Below the pieces are notes generated by a model. It worked only from the letters and a program-made list of their open reading frames with translations. It made no database searches and was not told where the DNA came from. A stretch of 64,000 nucleotides of DNA from DAOUJW01 sp965218945 (GTDB taxonomy: Bacteria > Chloroflexota > Dehalococcoidia > Lucifugimonadales > UBA2985), in NCBI GenBank assembly GCA_965218945.1, contig OZ244718.1:1922001-1986000 (forward strand). Direction: 5' to 3'. The position numbers were made by a program, and so were the translations under genes. Of this stretch, positions 32,227 through 41,521 are shown piece after piece (position 1 is the stretch's first letter; every line of letters begins with the position of its first letter).

Positions 32227-33291
32227 ATGTCCATTGCCAAGACCCTGGCAATACGAGCGTTAACCCTCCTTGGCGTACTGTTCGCCGTCCTGGTGCTTGT
32301 GGCGGTGACACTGGGCGCTACCGGGTTCTCCGACCGGATGTTGACGGCCATTGTCAATGAGGAGGTGCGAGGGCTACGCCAGGGGCTGGCCCAGACCGTC
32401 AGAGACCCGGACCAAATCGAGCTGGCCATCCAGGAGCATCGCCGGGAGCTGGAGGAGTCCTACGACCTGAACAGGGCATGGTACTTCCGGCTGCCGCAGA
32501 TGATAGGCCGGGTAATCATGCTGGACCTGGGCGAAGCCAGGACCCTGAAGACCGCCGACGGCAGCAGTAAGATAACTTCCCTTATAGCCGAGCGCCTTCC
32601 CAGAACCATGCTCCTGGCGACCACCGCTTCGTCCATAACGGCCGTGTTTGGGCTCTTCTTCGGCGTGAAACTGGCGACCAAGGTGGGATCCAGGGTCGAC
32701 CGCATAGCGTCCCTATTCTCCGCCACATCCAACGCCCTGCCAGCATGGTGGGCCGGAATTCTCCTCATCCTGCTCACATATTTGGTACTCTCCGCTTTCG
32801 GGGTGAGGGTATTTCCGCCAGGCGGTATGTACAGCGTTCCTCCCCCTGAAGGGTTCCTCGCCCGATTCATCGACCTAATGTGGCACGCTGCCCTTCCCAT
32901 TATCACCCTTGTGCTGATATCGGTCGGCTCGTGGACGTACGTTGTGCGGACAATGGTTATGAACACCGCCCAGGAGGATTTCGTGACGGTCGCCAGGGCC
33001 AAGGGCCTGCCCGAGGGCACGGTCATGCGCCACCATATACTTCGAGTTGCCGCGCCGCCGATCCTTACGGGACTCATCCTGGGGCTTGCCTCCTCGGTAG
33101 CCGGCGGCATTCTCACAGAGACGGTGTTCAAATGGCCCGGCATGGGCCTCCTCTACTACGAAGCCATTCTTGCCGTGGACGAGTCCGTGGTCGTGGCCCT
33201 CACCTTCATGTTCACGCTCATATACATCACTGCCAGGTTCACTCTGGAGGTTCTCTACATAGTTGTTGACCCAAGGGTGAGATACCAATGA
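32227..33291 (+). CDS. ABC transporter permease, DppB/OppB type
   Basis: 354 residues. First helix, then an enlarged extracellular segment of about 80 charged residues (REVRGLRQ-type helix and EEHRREL-like region), then five more helices in the BPD_transp_1 domain (SITAVFGLFFGVKLATKVG... WWAGILLILLTYLVLSAF). The EAA-loop that contacts the ATPase is VARAKGLPEGTVMRHHILR. Forms the channel with the next gene. Its stop overlaps the next ATG by four bases (ATGA), so translation is coupled. Confidence 0.9.
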   Translation: MSIAKTLAIRALTLLGVLFAVLVLVAVTLGATGFSDRMLTAIVNEEVRGLRQGLAQTVRDPDQIELAIQEHRRELEESYDLNRAWYFRLPQMIGRVIMLDLGEARTLKTADGSSKITSLIAERLPRTMLLATTASSITAVFGLFFGVKLATKVGSRVDRIASLFSATSNALPAWWAGILLILLTYLVLSAFGVRVFPPGGMYSVPPPEGFLARFIDLMWHAALPIITLVLISVGSWTYVVRTMVMNTAQEDFVTVARAKGLPEGTVMRHHILRVAAPPILTGLILGLASSVAGGILTETVFKWPGMGLLYYEAILAVDESVVVALTFMFTLIYITARFTLEVLYIVVDPRVRYQ

Positions 33292-34715
33292 CGGGCGGGC
33301 TGGGCAATACGCTCAAGGAGTTGCTCTCCTCCACCACCGGGAAGACCGGCGTAGCCTTCTTTATTACTATGATAGGGATCTCGATATTCGCCCTGACCAC
33401 CAACCCCCTGGACTTTGGCGCCCGGCTGTGGAACAACCCGTCGGTGTGGGCGGACAATCCCAAGAGCGTGCCTCCCGGCTGGATTGGCGGCGGCGTCAAG
33501 CACACCATTTACGAGGCGTCCGAGCCGACGGAGGTGCGACAGACAACGCGGGGAGTGGAGAGCGCCTACGTTTTCGACCTGGACTACGGCTACGACGACG
33601 CGCCCACGTTTACATCATTCTCCCTGGAGAGGGTTTCCTACGACACCAGGCCTACCACCGTGACCGTCTCCGTGGAGCGACCGGACGGCAGGACCGTCAG
33701 CCTCTTCAGACACGTCGTGCCCGCCCCAAGACCCGGCGAGACGTCGCCCGTGGTGAGGTATGAAGAGACGCCCTTCCGGGTGTTCCTGACCGGCGAGACC
33801 TCCGTCGCAGGGGAGGTGTCTCAGTTCTTGCAGGACGAGTTTGGCGCACAGGTTCCCGCCAGCACGCTGGTAGGCGAGACGGACCAGGCTATTTTCGGCA
33901 CGCCGGACGACCAGGTTGACGGAGAGTTCCAGCCCCTAAAGGGCGACTACCGGATACGGGTGCTGGCCAGGTCGTCGAGTCCCCAGGACTCCATAGGTTC
34001 AGTCAGGTTCGTCCTGGGCGGCGGCAGCTTCGGGCTGATGGGCACAGACTCCATAGGGCGGGACCTGGCCAGGGGACTCATCTTTGGTTTTCCCGTTGCG
34101 CTGACAATAGGGCTGGTCACGGCCATCATGGCCACCACAATAGGCACCACAATGGGCATAATCAGCGGCTACACTGGAGGCAAAACGGACATCTCCATCC
34201 AGCGCTTCTCCGACATCCTGACCAACATACCCCTTCTGCCCATCCTGCTTTTCCTGGCCTTCATCCTGGGCCAGAAGCTGTGGATAGTAGTTGCGATAAT
34301 GATCGTCTTTGGCTGGCCCGGCCTCGCCATAGTGATCCGGTCGATGGTGCTGCAGATCAGGTCGGGGCAGCTTATGGAGGCCACCGCGGCCCTGGGCGCA
34401 TCGCGGTGGCGCATCATGTTCCGGCACATCTTCCCGCAGATGGCCCCCTTCGTCTTCGCCCAGATGATATTCTTCACGCCTGCCGCGATACTGGCGGAGG
34501 CCGGGCTGAGTTTCCTGGGGCTGGGCGACCCCTCCATACCCACGTGGGGACAGATCCTGGACCAGGGCTTCAGGACCGGCGCGGTCTACGTCGGGTACTG
34601 GTGGTGGGTGCTGCCTCCGGGCATCCTCATCGTGATAACCGCCCTTACCTTTGTGCTCATCGCCCTGGGTATGGAGCGGGTGGTCGACCCCAGACTGCGG
34701 ATGGCGCGGCAGTGA
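33288..34715 (+). CDS. ABC transporter permease, DppC/OppC type, with a large extracellular insert
   Basis: 475 residues against about 300 for normal DppC. After helix 1 (VAFFITMIGISIFAL) about 200 residues are inserted before the usual GTDSIGRDLARGL segment; the insert is beta-rich (TSFSLERVSYDTRPTTVTVSVE...) and must lie outside. The rest is typical: five helices, EAA-loop EATAALGASRWRIMFRHIFPQ, and PAAILAEAGLSFLGLGDPSIPTWGQ. The insert could contact the equally unusual, doubly anchored binding protein. Ends overlapping the next GTG start by four bases. Confidence 0.9.
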   Translation: MTGGLGNTLKELLSSTTGKTGVAFFITMIGISIFALTTNPLDFGARLWNNPSVWADNPKSVPPGWIGGGVKHTIYEASEPTEVRQTTRGVESAYVFDLDYGYDDAPTFTSFSLERVSYDTRPTTVTVSVERPDGRTVSLFRHVVPAPRPGETSPVVRYEETPFRVFLTGETSVAGEVSQFLQDEFGAQVPASTLVGETDQAIFGTPDDQVDGEFQPLKGDYRIRVLARSSSPQDSIGSVRFVLGGGSFGLMGTDSIGRDLARGLIFGFPVALTIGLVTAIMATTIGTTMGIISGYTGGKTDISIQRFSDILTNIPLLPILLFLAFILGQKLWIVVAIMIVFGWPGLAIVIRSMVLQIRSGQLMEATAALGASRWRIMFRHIFPQMAPFVFAQMIFFTPAAILAEAGLSFLGLGDPSIPTWGQILDQGFRTGAVYVGYWWWVLPPGILIVITALTFVLIALGMERVVDPRLRMARQ

Positions 34716-35674
34716 GCCTCCTGGAGGTCAGAGACCTGCACATGTACTACGCCACACGCGAGGCGGTGGTGAGGGCTGTGGACGGCATATCCTTCGACCT
34801 GGAGCGCGGGCAAGCCCTGGGCATCGTGGGCGAGTCCGGCTCCGGGAAGACCAGCCTCTCCCTGGCCCTCATGCGCCTGCTTCCTCGAAACGCCACCGGG
34901 TATCGAGGCGAGGTGACGCTTGAAGATGAGAGCATTGCGGCCCTGCCGGACGATGAGTTCCGGCGGCTCATTCGCTGGAAGAGGATGTCCATGGTCTTCC
35001 AGGGGGCTATGAACTCCCTCAATCCGGTGCTGAAGGTGGGTCACCAGGTGGCCGAGCCATTCTTGCAGGAGAACCGCGGCCGCAAAGGGCCGGCCCAAGA
35101 GCGGGTTCTGGAGCTTTTCGACCTGGTGCGTCTGCCCGAAGAGGTCGTCAACAGGTACCCCCACGAGCTCAGCGGTGGGATGAAGCAGCGAGTGATGATA
35201 GCCATGTCCCTGGTACTGAACCCCAGCCTTGTGATACTGGACGAGCCAACCTCGGCCCTGGATGTCAGCATTCAGGCCCAGATGATGAACCTGCTCAAAG
35301 ACCTGAAGCGGGACCTGGGCATCTCCTTCATCTTCATCACCCACGACATCGCCCTTGCCAGCGACCTTTGCGATAGAATAGCGGTCATGTACGGCGGACA
35401 GATTGTGGAGCTGGGCAGCTCGGAGGACGTTTTTCTCAGTCCCAAGCACCCATACACCCAGAAGCTCCTGGACAGCATCCCCAGGCTGGGATCGGACGAG
35501 GCCCCCGTCTTCATCTCCGGAGCGCCCCCTGACCTCACCAGCCCCCCAACAGGCTGCCGCTTCAGCCCTCGATGTCCCTTCGCCTTTGAACCCTGCGCAG
35601 ACCAGGTACCCCCGGCCTTCGTCGTCAGAGAGGGACACGAGGCACGATGCTGGCTCCTGGACCAGGGCCAATGA
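34712..35674 (+). CDS. ABC transporter ATPase, DppD/OppD type
   Basis: 320 residues from the GTG at 34712, which overlaps the preceding stop (GTGA). Walker A GESGSGKTS, Q-loop VFQGAMNSLNP, signature LSGGMKQR, Walker B VILDEPTSALD, and the H-loop in FIFITHDIALA. The C-terminal oligopeptide-transporter tail is present with cysteines (CRFSPRCPFAFEPC). A longer open frame starts upstream at 34280 but overlaps the permease gene and is non-coding there. Pairs with the next gene as the two-ATPase motor. Confidence 0.93.
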   Translation: MSLLEVRDLHMYYATREAVVRAVDGISFDLERGQALGIVGESGSGKTSLSLALMRLLPRNATGYRGEVTLEDESIAALPDDEFRRLIRWKRMSMVFQGAMNSLNPVLKVGHQVAEPFLQENRGRKGPAQERVLELFDLVRLPEEVVNRYPHELSGGMKQRVMIAMSLVLNPSLVILDEPTSALDVSIQAQMMNLLKDLKRDLGISFIFITHDIALASDLCDRIAVMYGGQIVELGSSEDVFLSPKHPYTQKLLDSIPRLGSDEAPVFISGAPPDLTSPPTGCRFSPRCPFAFEPCADQVPPAFVVREGHEARCWLLDQGQ

Positions 35675-36657
35675 CGGAGCTGTTCAGGATAGAAGACCTG
35701 AAGGTGCACTTCCAGGCCAGGAAGGGTTTCCTGGGTTCCGTCGTCGTGAGGGCGCTGGACGGCGTCTCCCTCAGCCTTGAGCGCGGAGAGACCCTGGCCG
35801 TGGTTGGTGAGTCGGGCAGCGGCAAGACCACACTAGGGAGAGCGGCTCTGAGGCTGCTGAGACCCACTGGCGGGCGCATCTTCTTCGACGGCGAGGATAT
35901 AGGCCAGACCCAGGAGTCCAGGCTCAAGGAGTTCCGGCGCAGGGCGCAGGGCGTGTTCCAGGACCCCTACTCCAGCATCGATCCCTTTATGAGTATAGCC
36001 CAGACCCTTGAGGAGCCTCTGGTGATCCACGGCTACGGCAGCGCAGACGAGAGGACGGCGCTGGTTCACCAGTCCCTGGAGGACGTGAACCTGTCGCCGG
36101 CAGAGGAGACCGCCGCCAAATACCCCCACATGCTCTCAGGAGGCCAGAGACAACGTGTAGGGATCGCAAGGGCGCTTATCCTTAAGCCGGACTTCATCCT
36201 CGCGGACGAGCCGGTATCGATGATCGATGCGTCCAGCAGGGCTGAGATTCTGTACCTGATGCGGGGTCTGCAGAAGACCTACGGCATCACATTCCTGTAC
36301 ATCACTCACGACATCGCCACGGCGCGCCACTTCTCCGACAGGATTGCCGTGATGTACGCCGGGCGCATTGTGGAGATGGGGCCTTCCGACAGGATCATTG
36401 AAGAGCCGCTTCACCCCTACACCGACGCCCTGATACGGGCCATCCCTGAACCCGACCCGGCCAACAGGCTACGTCAGCGCCCCGTGATACCTGGTGAGCC
36501 TCCCAGCCCCACGGAGCCGCCGCCCGGCTGCCGCTTCAACCCCAGATGCCCTCACGCCATCTCGGGTACCTGCGAGGTCATTGACCCACCCCTAATCGAA
36601 GTAGCGCCCAGGCACCAAGCGGCCTGCCACCTCCACCCTACGCCGTTTGGGAAGTAG
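35671..36657 (+). CDS. ABC transporter ATPase, DppF/OppF type
   Basis: 328 residues from the ATG at 35671 (ATGA overlap with the preceding gene). Walker A GESGSGKTT, Q-loop VFQDPYSSIDPF, signature LSGGQRQR, Walker B ADEPVSMIDASSRAEI with Met in place of the usual Ser/Ala-Leu-Asp spacing (DEPVSMID), H-loop YITHDIATA. Tail CRFNPRCPHAISGTC as in DppF. Last gene of the five-gene operon. Confidence 0.93.
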   Translation: MTELFRIEDLKVHFQARKGFLGSVVVRALDGVSLSLERGETLAVVGESGSGKTTLGRAALRLLRPTGGRIFFDGEDIGQTQESRLKEFRRRAQGVFQDPYSSIDPFMSIAQTLEEPLVIHGYGSADERTALVHQSLEDVNLSPAEETAAKYPHMLSGGQRQRVGIARALILKPDFILADEPVSMIDASSRAEILYLMRGLQKTYGITFLYITHDIATARHFSDRIAVMYAGRIVEMGPSDRIIEEPLHPYTDALIRAIPEPDPANRLRQRPVIPGEPPSPTEPPPGCRFNPRCPHAISGTCEVIDPPLIEVAPRHQAACHLHPTPFGK

Positions 36658-36678
36658 CTGCGATCGGGAGCCGAAAGG

Positions 36679-36711
36679 CAAAACGCTGCAATCAATTAAC
36701 GACTGCAGCGT
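36679..36711 (-). terminator. terminator after tRNA-Pro
   Basis: On the minus strand, ACGCTGCA (36704-36711) pairs with TGCAGCGT (36683-36690), loop 13 bases, followed by TTTTGCC. It is 21 bases downstream of the tRNA 3' end. On the plus strand it may also help end the ABC operon. Confidence 0.55.
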
Positions 36712-36731
36712 CCTAGCAAACCGGATTCTAA

Positions 36732-36808
36732 TGGTCGGGGTGGTCGGATTTGAACCGACGGCCCCTTGCACCCCATGCAAGTGCGCTCCCGGGCTGCGCC
36801 ACACCCCG
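36732..36808 (-). tRNA. tRNA-Pro(GGG)
   Basis: 77 bases with encoded CCA. Acceptor CGGGGTG pairs with CACCCCG; D-arm GCGC..GCGC; anticodon stem CTTGC/GCAAG closes the loop ATGGGGT with anticodon GGG (36772-36774), reading CCC and CCU; T-arm loop GTTCAAATC. Discriminator A fits tRNA-Pro. Its 5' side faces the restriction-modification islet. Confidence 0.93.
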
Positions 36809-36843
36809 TCCACCCGTAGAATAGCATAGAAGCGCCGTTCGCT

Positions 36844-37272
36844 TCAAGCTGAAGTGGAATGGCGAGTCCCTCTCAGGATGTTAAGGCGCTCTATCAATAC
36901 CCCTGTCGTCTCTGGAAGACTACACTCCCATACTACAACGCATTCCCACCCTAAAGACTCGAGTTTTTGCCGATTTAATTGATCCCGGTTCTTCGTTCGG
37001 TCGATCTTTGATGTCCAATACTCTACGTTTGTCGCCGGCATTCTGGAGCGTTTGCAGCCATGCCAATGCCAGAAGCACCCGTGGACAAACACCGCCATTC
37101 GATACCTGGGTAGCAAGACATCCGGGTTACCAGGAATATCCCTTCTATGTAACCGGAAACGAAATCCAGCGTGATGCAAAGCGCGTCGGAATCTCAACTC
37201 GCACGAAGTGTTCTTGCTCTTGACTGCCGCCATTGTCCGGCTGCGCTTCGCCGGGGATACGTTGTCAGCCAT
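36844..37272 (-). CDS. vsr: very short patch repair endonuclease
   Basis: 142 residues. Nicks DNA at T:G mismatches produced when 5-methylcytosine deaminates. Strongly conserved: RSRTMAAVKSKNTSCELRFRRALHHAG, FRFRLHRRDIPGNPDVLLPRYR (catalytic Asp in GNPDV), VFVHGCFWHWHGCKRSRMP with the zinc-binding Cys/His set, and EYWTSKIDRTKNRD. Fits its neighbour, a C5-cytosine methyltransferase gene, as in dcm-vsr pairs. Only 16 bases from the GIY-YIG gene, thus last gene of the three-gene operon. Confidence 0.95.
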   Translation of the reverse strand: MADNVSPAKRSRTMAAVKSKNTSCELRFRRALHHAGFRFRLHRRDIPGNPDVLLPRYRMAVFVHGCFWHWHGCKRSRMPATNVEYWTSKIDRTKNRDQLNRQKLESLGWECVVVWECSLPETTGVLIERLNILRGTRHSTSA

Positions 37273-37288
37273 TACTGTTAATGCTCAG

Positions 37289-37936
37289 CTAAGTCGAGTT
37301 AGCCAATTCTTCGAGTCGCCGTGCAGCTAGGTACTCCAACCTCCGCGCCTGAGTCAGCAATGTGTTTCTTAATCCGGGTCTTACTTGGCGTTCGCTGATC
37401 ACTTGGGCTAACTTAGCAATGGTTGTAGCTCTCCTAGCAACTCTCACATCAGGGTGCAGACGACGCTCGAATATAGGAGACGGAACAATCCTCTTTCGCA
37501 CAGAAGGCGGCATATCAATGGTTGGGGCTGGAGGGACTGGGGCCTCGTTCAATACCGCCGTGAATACAGAGTCCTCAAGCATCATTCTATAAACCGTGAA
37601 CTCGGCCGAATTCAGTGTTTCTTTGACCAGTGAACTTTCCAAATCCCAGAATGGCCACATCTCGATCTCAGCAACCTCAAATGGGTCCAATACATTCATT
37701 GCCACGGCGTCAGTTCGTTGATTCGTAAGATGCCTTCTTATTCTCACCCTGAGCCGCTCCGAAGTTTGTCCAACGTATATCGGTTCCCCATCATAGTCAT
37801 AAAAGGCGTACACGCCAACCCTGGCGTCTCCCACTTTATTCCCAGTATGGTCGAGCGAATTTAGGGCGCGATCTATCTCCTGGCGAATAGCAACCACTTC
37901 TTCCGGGGGCTCAAAGGCCGCATCAAGCTGAGGCAT
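37289..37936 (-). CDS. GIY-YIG nuclease, probable type II restriction enzyme (Eco29kI-like)
   Basis: 215 residues. The GIY-YIG signature is GVYAFYDYDG...PIYVGQTSERLRVRIRRH (from about residue 41), followed by an acidic residue block (DPFEVAEIEMWPFWDLESSLVKETLN) with the metal-binding Glu. Its place between vsr and the C5-methyltransferase, and the 14-base overlap with the latter, make it the restriction partner. Eco29kI-type enzymes of this fold recognise CCGCGG; the target here is not deducible. Confidence 0.78.
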   Translation of the reverse strand: MPQLDAAFEPPEEVVAIRQEIDRALNSLDHTGNKVGDARVGVYAFYDYDGEPIYVGQTSERLRVRIRRHLTNQRTDAVAMNVLDPFEVAEIEMWPFWDLESSLVKETLNSAEFTVYRMMLEDSVFTAVLNEAPVPPAPTIDMPPSVRKRIVPSPIFERRLHPDVRVARRATTIAKLAQVISERQVRPGLRNTLLTQARRLEYLAARRLEELANST

Positions 37937-39101
37937 AGTTTCCGCTGGCCGACGTCATAGAACCTGCTTCATCACTCTCCTCTGAAAGAAGAGGAAGCAG
38001 GACATTCCTGGCTAACCATGAAATCACTGGCACACAAACTGCATCCCCTAAAGCGAATCTACCTTGATTTTCTGAAACTCCTGCCAAATCAATGTCAGGA
38101 GCACCTTGAAGCCGACAGTATTCACGTGCCGTCATCCACCGAACTCTGAAATCTCCATGCCATGCCTCCACTATTGCCTGACGGCTGGAGCCACCCCTTC
38201 CTGTACGCAGGCACCCGCTGATGCTGTCACCGCGTATCTCCCAAACTGCTTTCCTCTGCCTTGTCCTGCGGTAGGCTGTGGCCCAGCGGAGGGAATCGGA
38301 CGATTTGAGTGTCTCCAATCGCTCATGTTGAATTGATGACAGCGAACTATCAAACCTATCTAAGCTCTCTCTAGGCCACCAAGCAGGGTGTTCCGGGGTA
38401 AATCTTTCTACTATATTGGCTAAGGTCTCGGAGCAATGAGGCAAATGAGGCAGATCCAGAGTCTGAAGGCCCAGCGTCGGATTCCGCTCGCGGAAACGAA
38501 ACGTCCAAGGTGGACGAGCATCAGATGCAAAAAGGAGGTCAAGCTTAGTCGGTCTTCCTGTCCATGCGATTACAAATATCCTCGGCCGACTCTGCGGGAC
38601 AAACCTAGCCGCATCCAACACTATGATGTCGCAGATATACCCAATGCTGTTCAAGTTCTCTATTGTCGTTATCAGGTCGCTACCGCCCCTAGACGTAGCG
38701 AAACCCAGCACGTTCTCTAGGACCACAACCCTCGGCTTTCTACTACGCATTTCTTCAACAATGCGCAAGAATTCATTGACTAGGCTTGAGTATCTACCCC
38801 CTAGACCCGCACGGGCGCCGGCTACGGAAACGTCTGTACAGGGGAAGGACGCTACAGCCACATCAACTTGCGGAACATCGTAGCCAGACAGTTCCTTTAT
38901 GTCAGACAATATGAACTCTGTTGGGTTGCCGTTAGCTTCGTAGATTCTCTTCTTAGTTTTGTCTATGTCATTTGCGAAGACAACATCAAACCCTTCTGGT
39001 TCTAAACCCTTCCGCACAAGCCCGATACCAGCAAAAAACTCGGCAACTCTTGGTCGTTGTGTTTGATATTGCATGGTTGAAACCATATTGACGTATCTCA
39101 A
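37923..39101 (-). CDS. DNA (cytosine-5)-methyltransferase
   Basis: 392 residues. Motif I FAGIGLVRKGLE, motif IV with the catalytic cysteine SFPCTDVSVAGARAG, motif VI VLENV, motif VIII QSRPRIFVIAW, and C-terminal motifs IX/X (TAREYCRLQGAP, ALGDAVCVPV). Transfers methyl from SAM to cytosine. The TTG at 39101 has GGAAGG at a fair distance; in-frame ATGs at 39086 and 39074 are alternatives. First gene of the operon methyltransferase-nuclease-vsr; GC is lower than in the surrounding core genes. Confidence 0.92.
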   Translation of the reverse strand: MRYVNMVSTMQYQTQRPRVAEFFAGIGLVRKGLEPEGFDVVFANDIDKTKKRIYEANGNPTEFILSDIKELSGYDVPQVDVAVASFPCTDVSVAGARAGLGGRYSSLVNEFLRIVEEMRSRKPRVVVLENVLGFATSRGGSDLITTIENLNSIGYICDIIVLDAARFVPQSRPRIFVIAWTGRPTKLDLLFASDARPPWTFRFRERNPTLGLQTLDLPHLPHCSETLANIVERFTPEHPAWWPRESLDRFDSSLSSIQHERLETLKSSDSLRWATAYRRTRQRKAVWEIRGDSISGCLRTGRGGSSRQAIVEAWHGDFRVRWMTAREYCRLQGAPDIDLAGVSENQGRFALGDAVCVPVISWLARNVLLPLLSEESDEAGSMTSASGNYASA

Positions 39102-39306
39102 AGCAGGGGCCTTCCGGAGGCTCGACTCTGCTCAACACCGTTACAGAACACGCTCGGGAAAGTGAGTTCCGCTAGCAAAACACTCCTCAGTAATCCAGTC
39201 CTTAACTGGCGGCATAACCGCTCGAGTACAGGACAAGCTCCGGGTTGCGTCACGTCAAGCGCGAGATTAGCATAGAAGTAAACCCGCCTTCAAGCTTGCT
39301 ACTCCC
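39102..39306. other. gene-free gap at the distal edge of the islet
   Basis: 205 bases between the methyltransferase gene and purL. No ORF, no hairpin and no partial copy of the tRNA-Pro 3' end could be found, so integration by a tRNA-targeting integrase is not shown. Confidence 0.5.
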
Positions 39307-41514
39307 CTACCCCAGTGCCTCCTCCAGGCCGCCTTCCCAGGCAGAACGCAGGTCATCCACGGCCACGTCCAGCAGCGGCGCCAGCAAGAGACTGTCTCCG
39401 CCGACTTCGCCCAGGCGCACCCACGGCACATCCTCCTCCGTGGCCAGCGCCTCAAAACGGACCAGCGCTTCATTTGCCAGCGACACCACAATTCTGGACT
39501 GGACCTCTCCAAACAGCGCCGCGTCCCAACGTCCCTGCAACGAGAACTCGCCCCTGAAGCCGATACCGCCCACTATGCACGACTCGGCCAGGCACACCGC
39601 AAGACCGCCGTCGGCGCAGTCGTGGGCCGACTTGAGCAGTCCTTGGTCAATGGCCCGTCGGCACAGGCGCTGGACCTTCGCCTCCAACTCCAGGTCGATT
39701 GCCGGCGAGCCCGCGACCTTACCATGGACAACTTCCAGATAGGAGCTGCCACTCAGCGATTCCAGCTCTGCCTCAACCCCGTTTGCGCCTATCAGAAGCG
39801 CCACGTCGCCTGCGCTTTTGAACGCGGACGTGCAATGCCTGCTTGCGTCCTCCAGCAGGCCGAGAGCGCCCACGACGGGAGTGGGCCACACAGCCTCGCC
39901 CATTGTCTCGTTGTAGAGGCTAACGTTGCCGCTAATCACCGGCACGCCCAGGGCCTCGCAGGCCCTCGCAATACCCTTGATGCACTCCTCCAGCTGATAG
40001 TATCCGTCCGGCCGCTCCGGGCTGCCAAAGTTCAGGCAGTCTGTGAGGGCAATCGCCTCAGCGCCGACGCACGCCAGGTTGCGGCACGCCTCGGCCACGG
40101 CAATCATCCCACCGGTAAAGGGGTCCAGGTAGCAGTAACGACCGTTGCCGTCGGTGGTCACCGCTATGCCCTTCTGCGTGCCCTTTACCCGCAGCACCGC
40201 AGCATCCCCACCCGGTCCCTGTAGGGTGTTGGTCTGCACCTGGTGATCGTACTGCCGGTAGATCCACCTCTTGCTGGCGATGTCGTGGGACGACAGCAGA
40301 CGCAACAGGATTGAGCCAGGACCGTCTTGTGGAAGGGGCAGGGACTCCGCATCGAAGTTGCGGGTCTCTGACAGGTAAGCGGGCGGCGACGCCTCCAGTC
40401 GATAAAGAGGCGGGTCTGAGAGGACGTCTATGGGCAGAGAGACCTCCAGGCTGTCGCCATCGTAAATGTTGATGAGGCCATCGTAGGTGACATGGCCGAT
40501 GACGTTGCTCTCCAGGTCCCATTTGTCGAACACCTGCCGCACAGCGTCCAGGTTCTCCTTGGTGACAACCACAAGCATCCTCTCCTGGGACTCGGATAGC
40601 ATCACCTCGTAGGGAGTCATGCCCTCCTCCCGGCGCGGAACCCTGGATATATCGATTACGGCTCCTGCCCCGGCGCGGGCCGCGGCCTCTACGACAGTAC
40701 TCGTAAGTCCCGCAGCGCCCAGGTCCTGCATCCCAACTATGATATCGGAGGCCGCCACCTCCAGGCACGCCTCCACCAGCACCTTTTCAAGAAATGGGTT
40801 GCCAACCTGTACAGTCGGCCTCATCTCCCGCTCCTCCTCAAAGGTGCGAGAAGCCAGCCCGGAAGCGCCGTGAATGCCGTCCCGCCCGGTATCAGCGCCC
40901 ACGAGCACGAGCAGGTTCCCCTCACCGGAAGCTTGGGCCTTCACAAGCATGTCCTTCTGCACAAGGCCAACGCACATTGCGTTCACCAGGGGATTGCCCG
41001 AGTAGGAGTGCGAAAAACACACCTCGCCGCCCACATCCGGGATGCCAATGCAGTTGCCGTACCAGGATATGCCGCCGACCACGCCACCGAACAGGTAACG
41101 GTTCCGGGCATCGTCCAGCGGACCGAATCGCAGCGAGTTCAGCAAAGCGATTGGCCTCGCGCCCATTGCCAGGATGTCGCGCACTATGCCACCGACGCCC
41201 GTTGCCGCTCCCTGGAACGGCTCAACGGCGGAAGGGTGGTTGTGGGATTCTACCTTCATCACGACGGCCAGCCCGTCGCCAATGTCGACAACCCCGGCGT
41301 TCTCGGCTCCCGGCGTCACCAGCAGCCGGGGGCTCTGGGATGGCAGCTGACTGAGGAGCAGCTTGGAGTGCTTGTAGCCGCAGTGCTCGCTCCACAGAGC
41401 GCCAAACATCCCCAACTCCACCGGGTTGGGCTCCCGGTCCAGCCGTTCCTCAATGAGCCGGTATTCCTCCTGGGTGAGGGCTATTTCGTCCAGGACTTCT
41501 TTGGATACAGGCAT
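39307..41514 (-). CDS. purL: phosphoribosylformylglycinamidine synthase subunit PurL
   Basis: 735 residues, the small (three-subunit) type of FGAM synthase, fourth step of purine synthesis, ATP dependent. Conserved blocks: GALWSEHCGYKHSK, VMKVESHNHPSAVEPFQGAATGVGGIVRDI, GGISWYGNCIGIPDVGGE, and LGVPVISGNVSLYNET near the second active-site-like half. It needs PurQ (adjacent) and PurS; no PurS gene is nearby. Seven bases after purQ, so translated from a common mRNA. Confidence 0.95.
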   Translation of the reverse strand: MPVSKEVLDEIALTQEEYRLIEERLDREPNPVELGMFGALWSEHCGYKHSKLLLSQLPSQSPRLLVTPGAENAGVVDIGDGLAVVMKVESHNHPSAVEPFQGAATGVGGIVRDILAMGARPIALLNSLRFGPLDDARNRYLFGGVVGGISWYGNCIGIPDVGGEVCFSHSYSGNPLVNAMCVGLVQKDMLVKAQASGEGNLLVLVGADTGRDGIHGASGLASRTFEEEREMRPTVQVGNPFLEKVLVEACLEVAASDIIVGMQDLGAAGLTSTVVEAAARAGAGAVIDISRVPRREEGMTPYEVMLSESQERMLVVVTKENLDAVRQVFDKWDLESNVIGHVTYDGLINIYDGDSLEVSLPIDVLSDPPLYRLEASPPAYLSETRNFDAESLPLPQDGPGSILLRLLSSHDIASKRWIYRQYDHQVQTNTLQGPGGDAAVLRVKGTQKGIAVTTDGNGRYCYLDPFTGGMIAVAEACRNLACVGAEAIALTDCLNFGSPERPDGYYQLEECIKGIARACEALGVPVISGNVSLYNETMGEAVWPTPVVGALGLLEDASRHCTSAFKSAGDVALLIGANGVEAELESLSGSSYLEVVHGKVAGSPAIDLELEAKVQRLCRRAIDQGLLKSAHDCADGGLAVCLAESCIVGGIGFRGEFSLQGRWDAALFGEVQSRIVVSLANEALVRFEALATEEDVPWVRLGEVGGDSLLLAPLLDVAVDDLRSAWEGGLEEALG

Positions 41515-41521
41515 AATCTAC

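Noticed and set aside
34280..34711. N-terminal extension of the DppD-like ATPase
   Set aside because: Lies inside the permease gene in another frame; the GTG at 34712 gives the normal length and an overlapping start.
36732..39306. Attachment-site direct repeat for a tRNA-Pro integrated island
   Set aside because: No copy of the tRNA 3' end was found at the other edge and no integrase gene is present.
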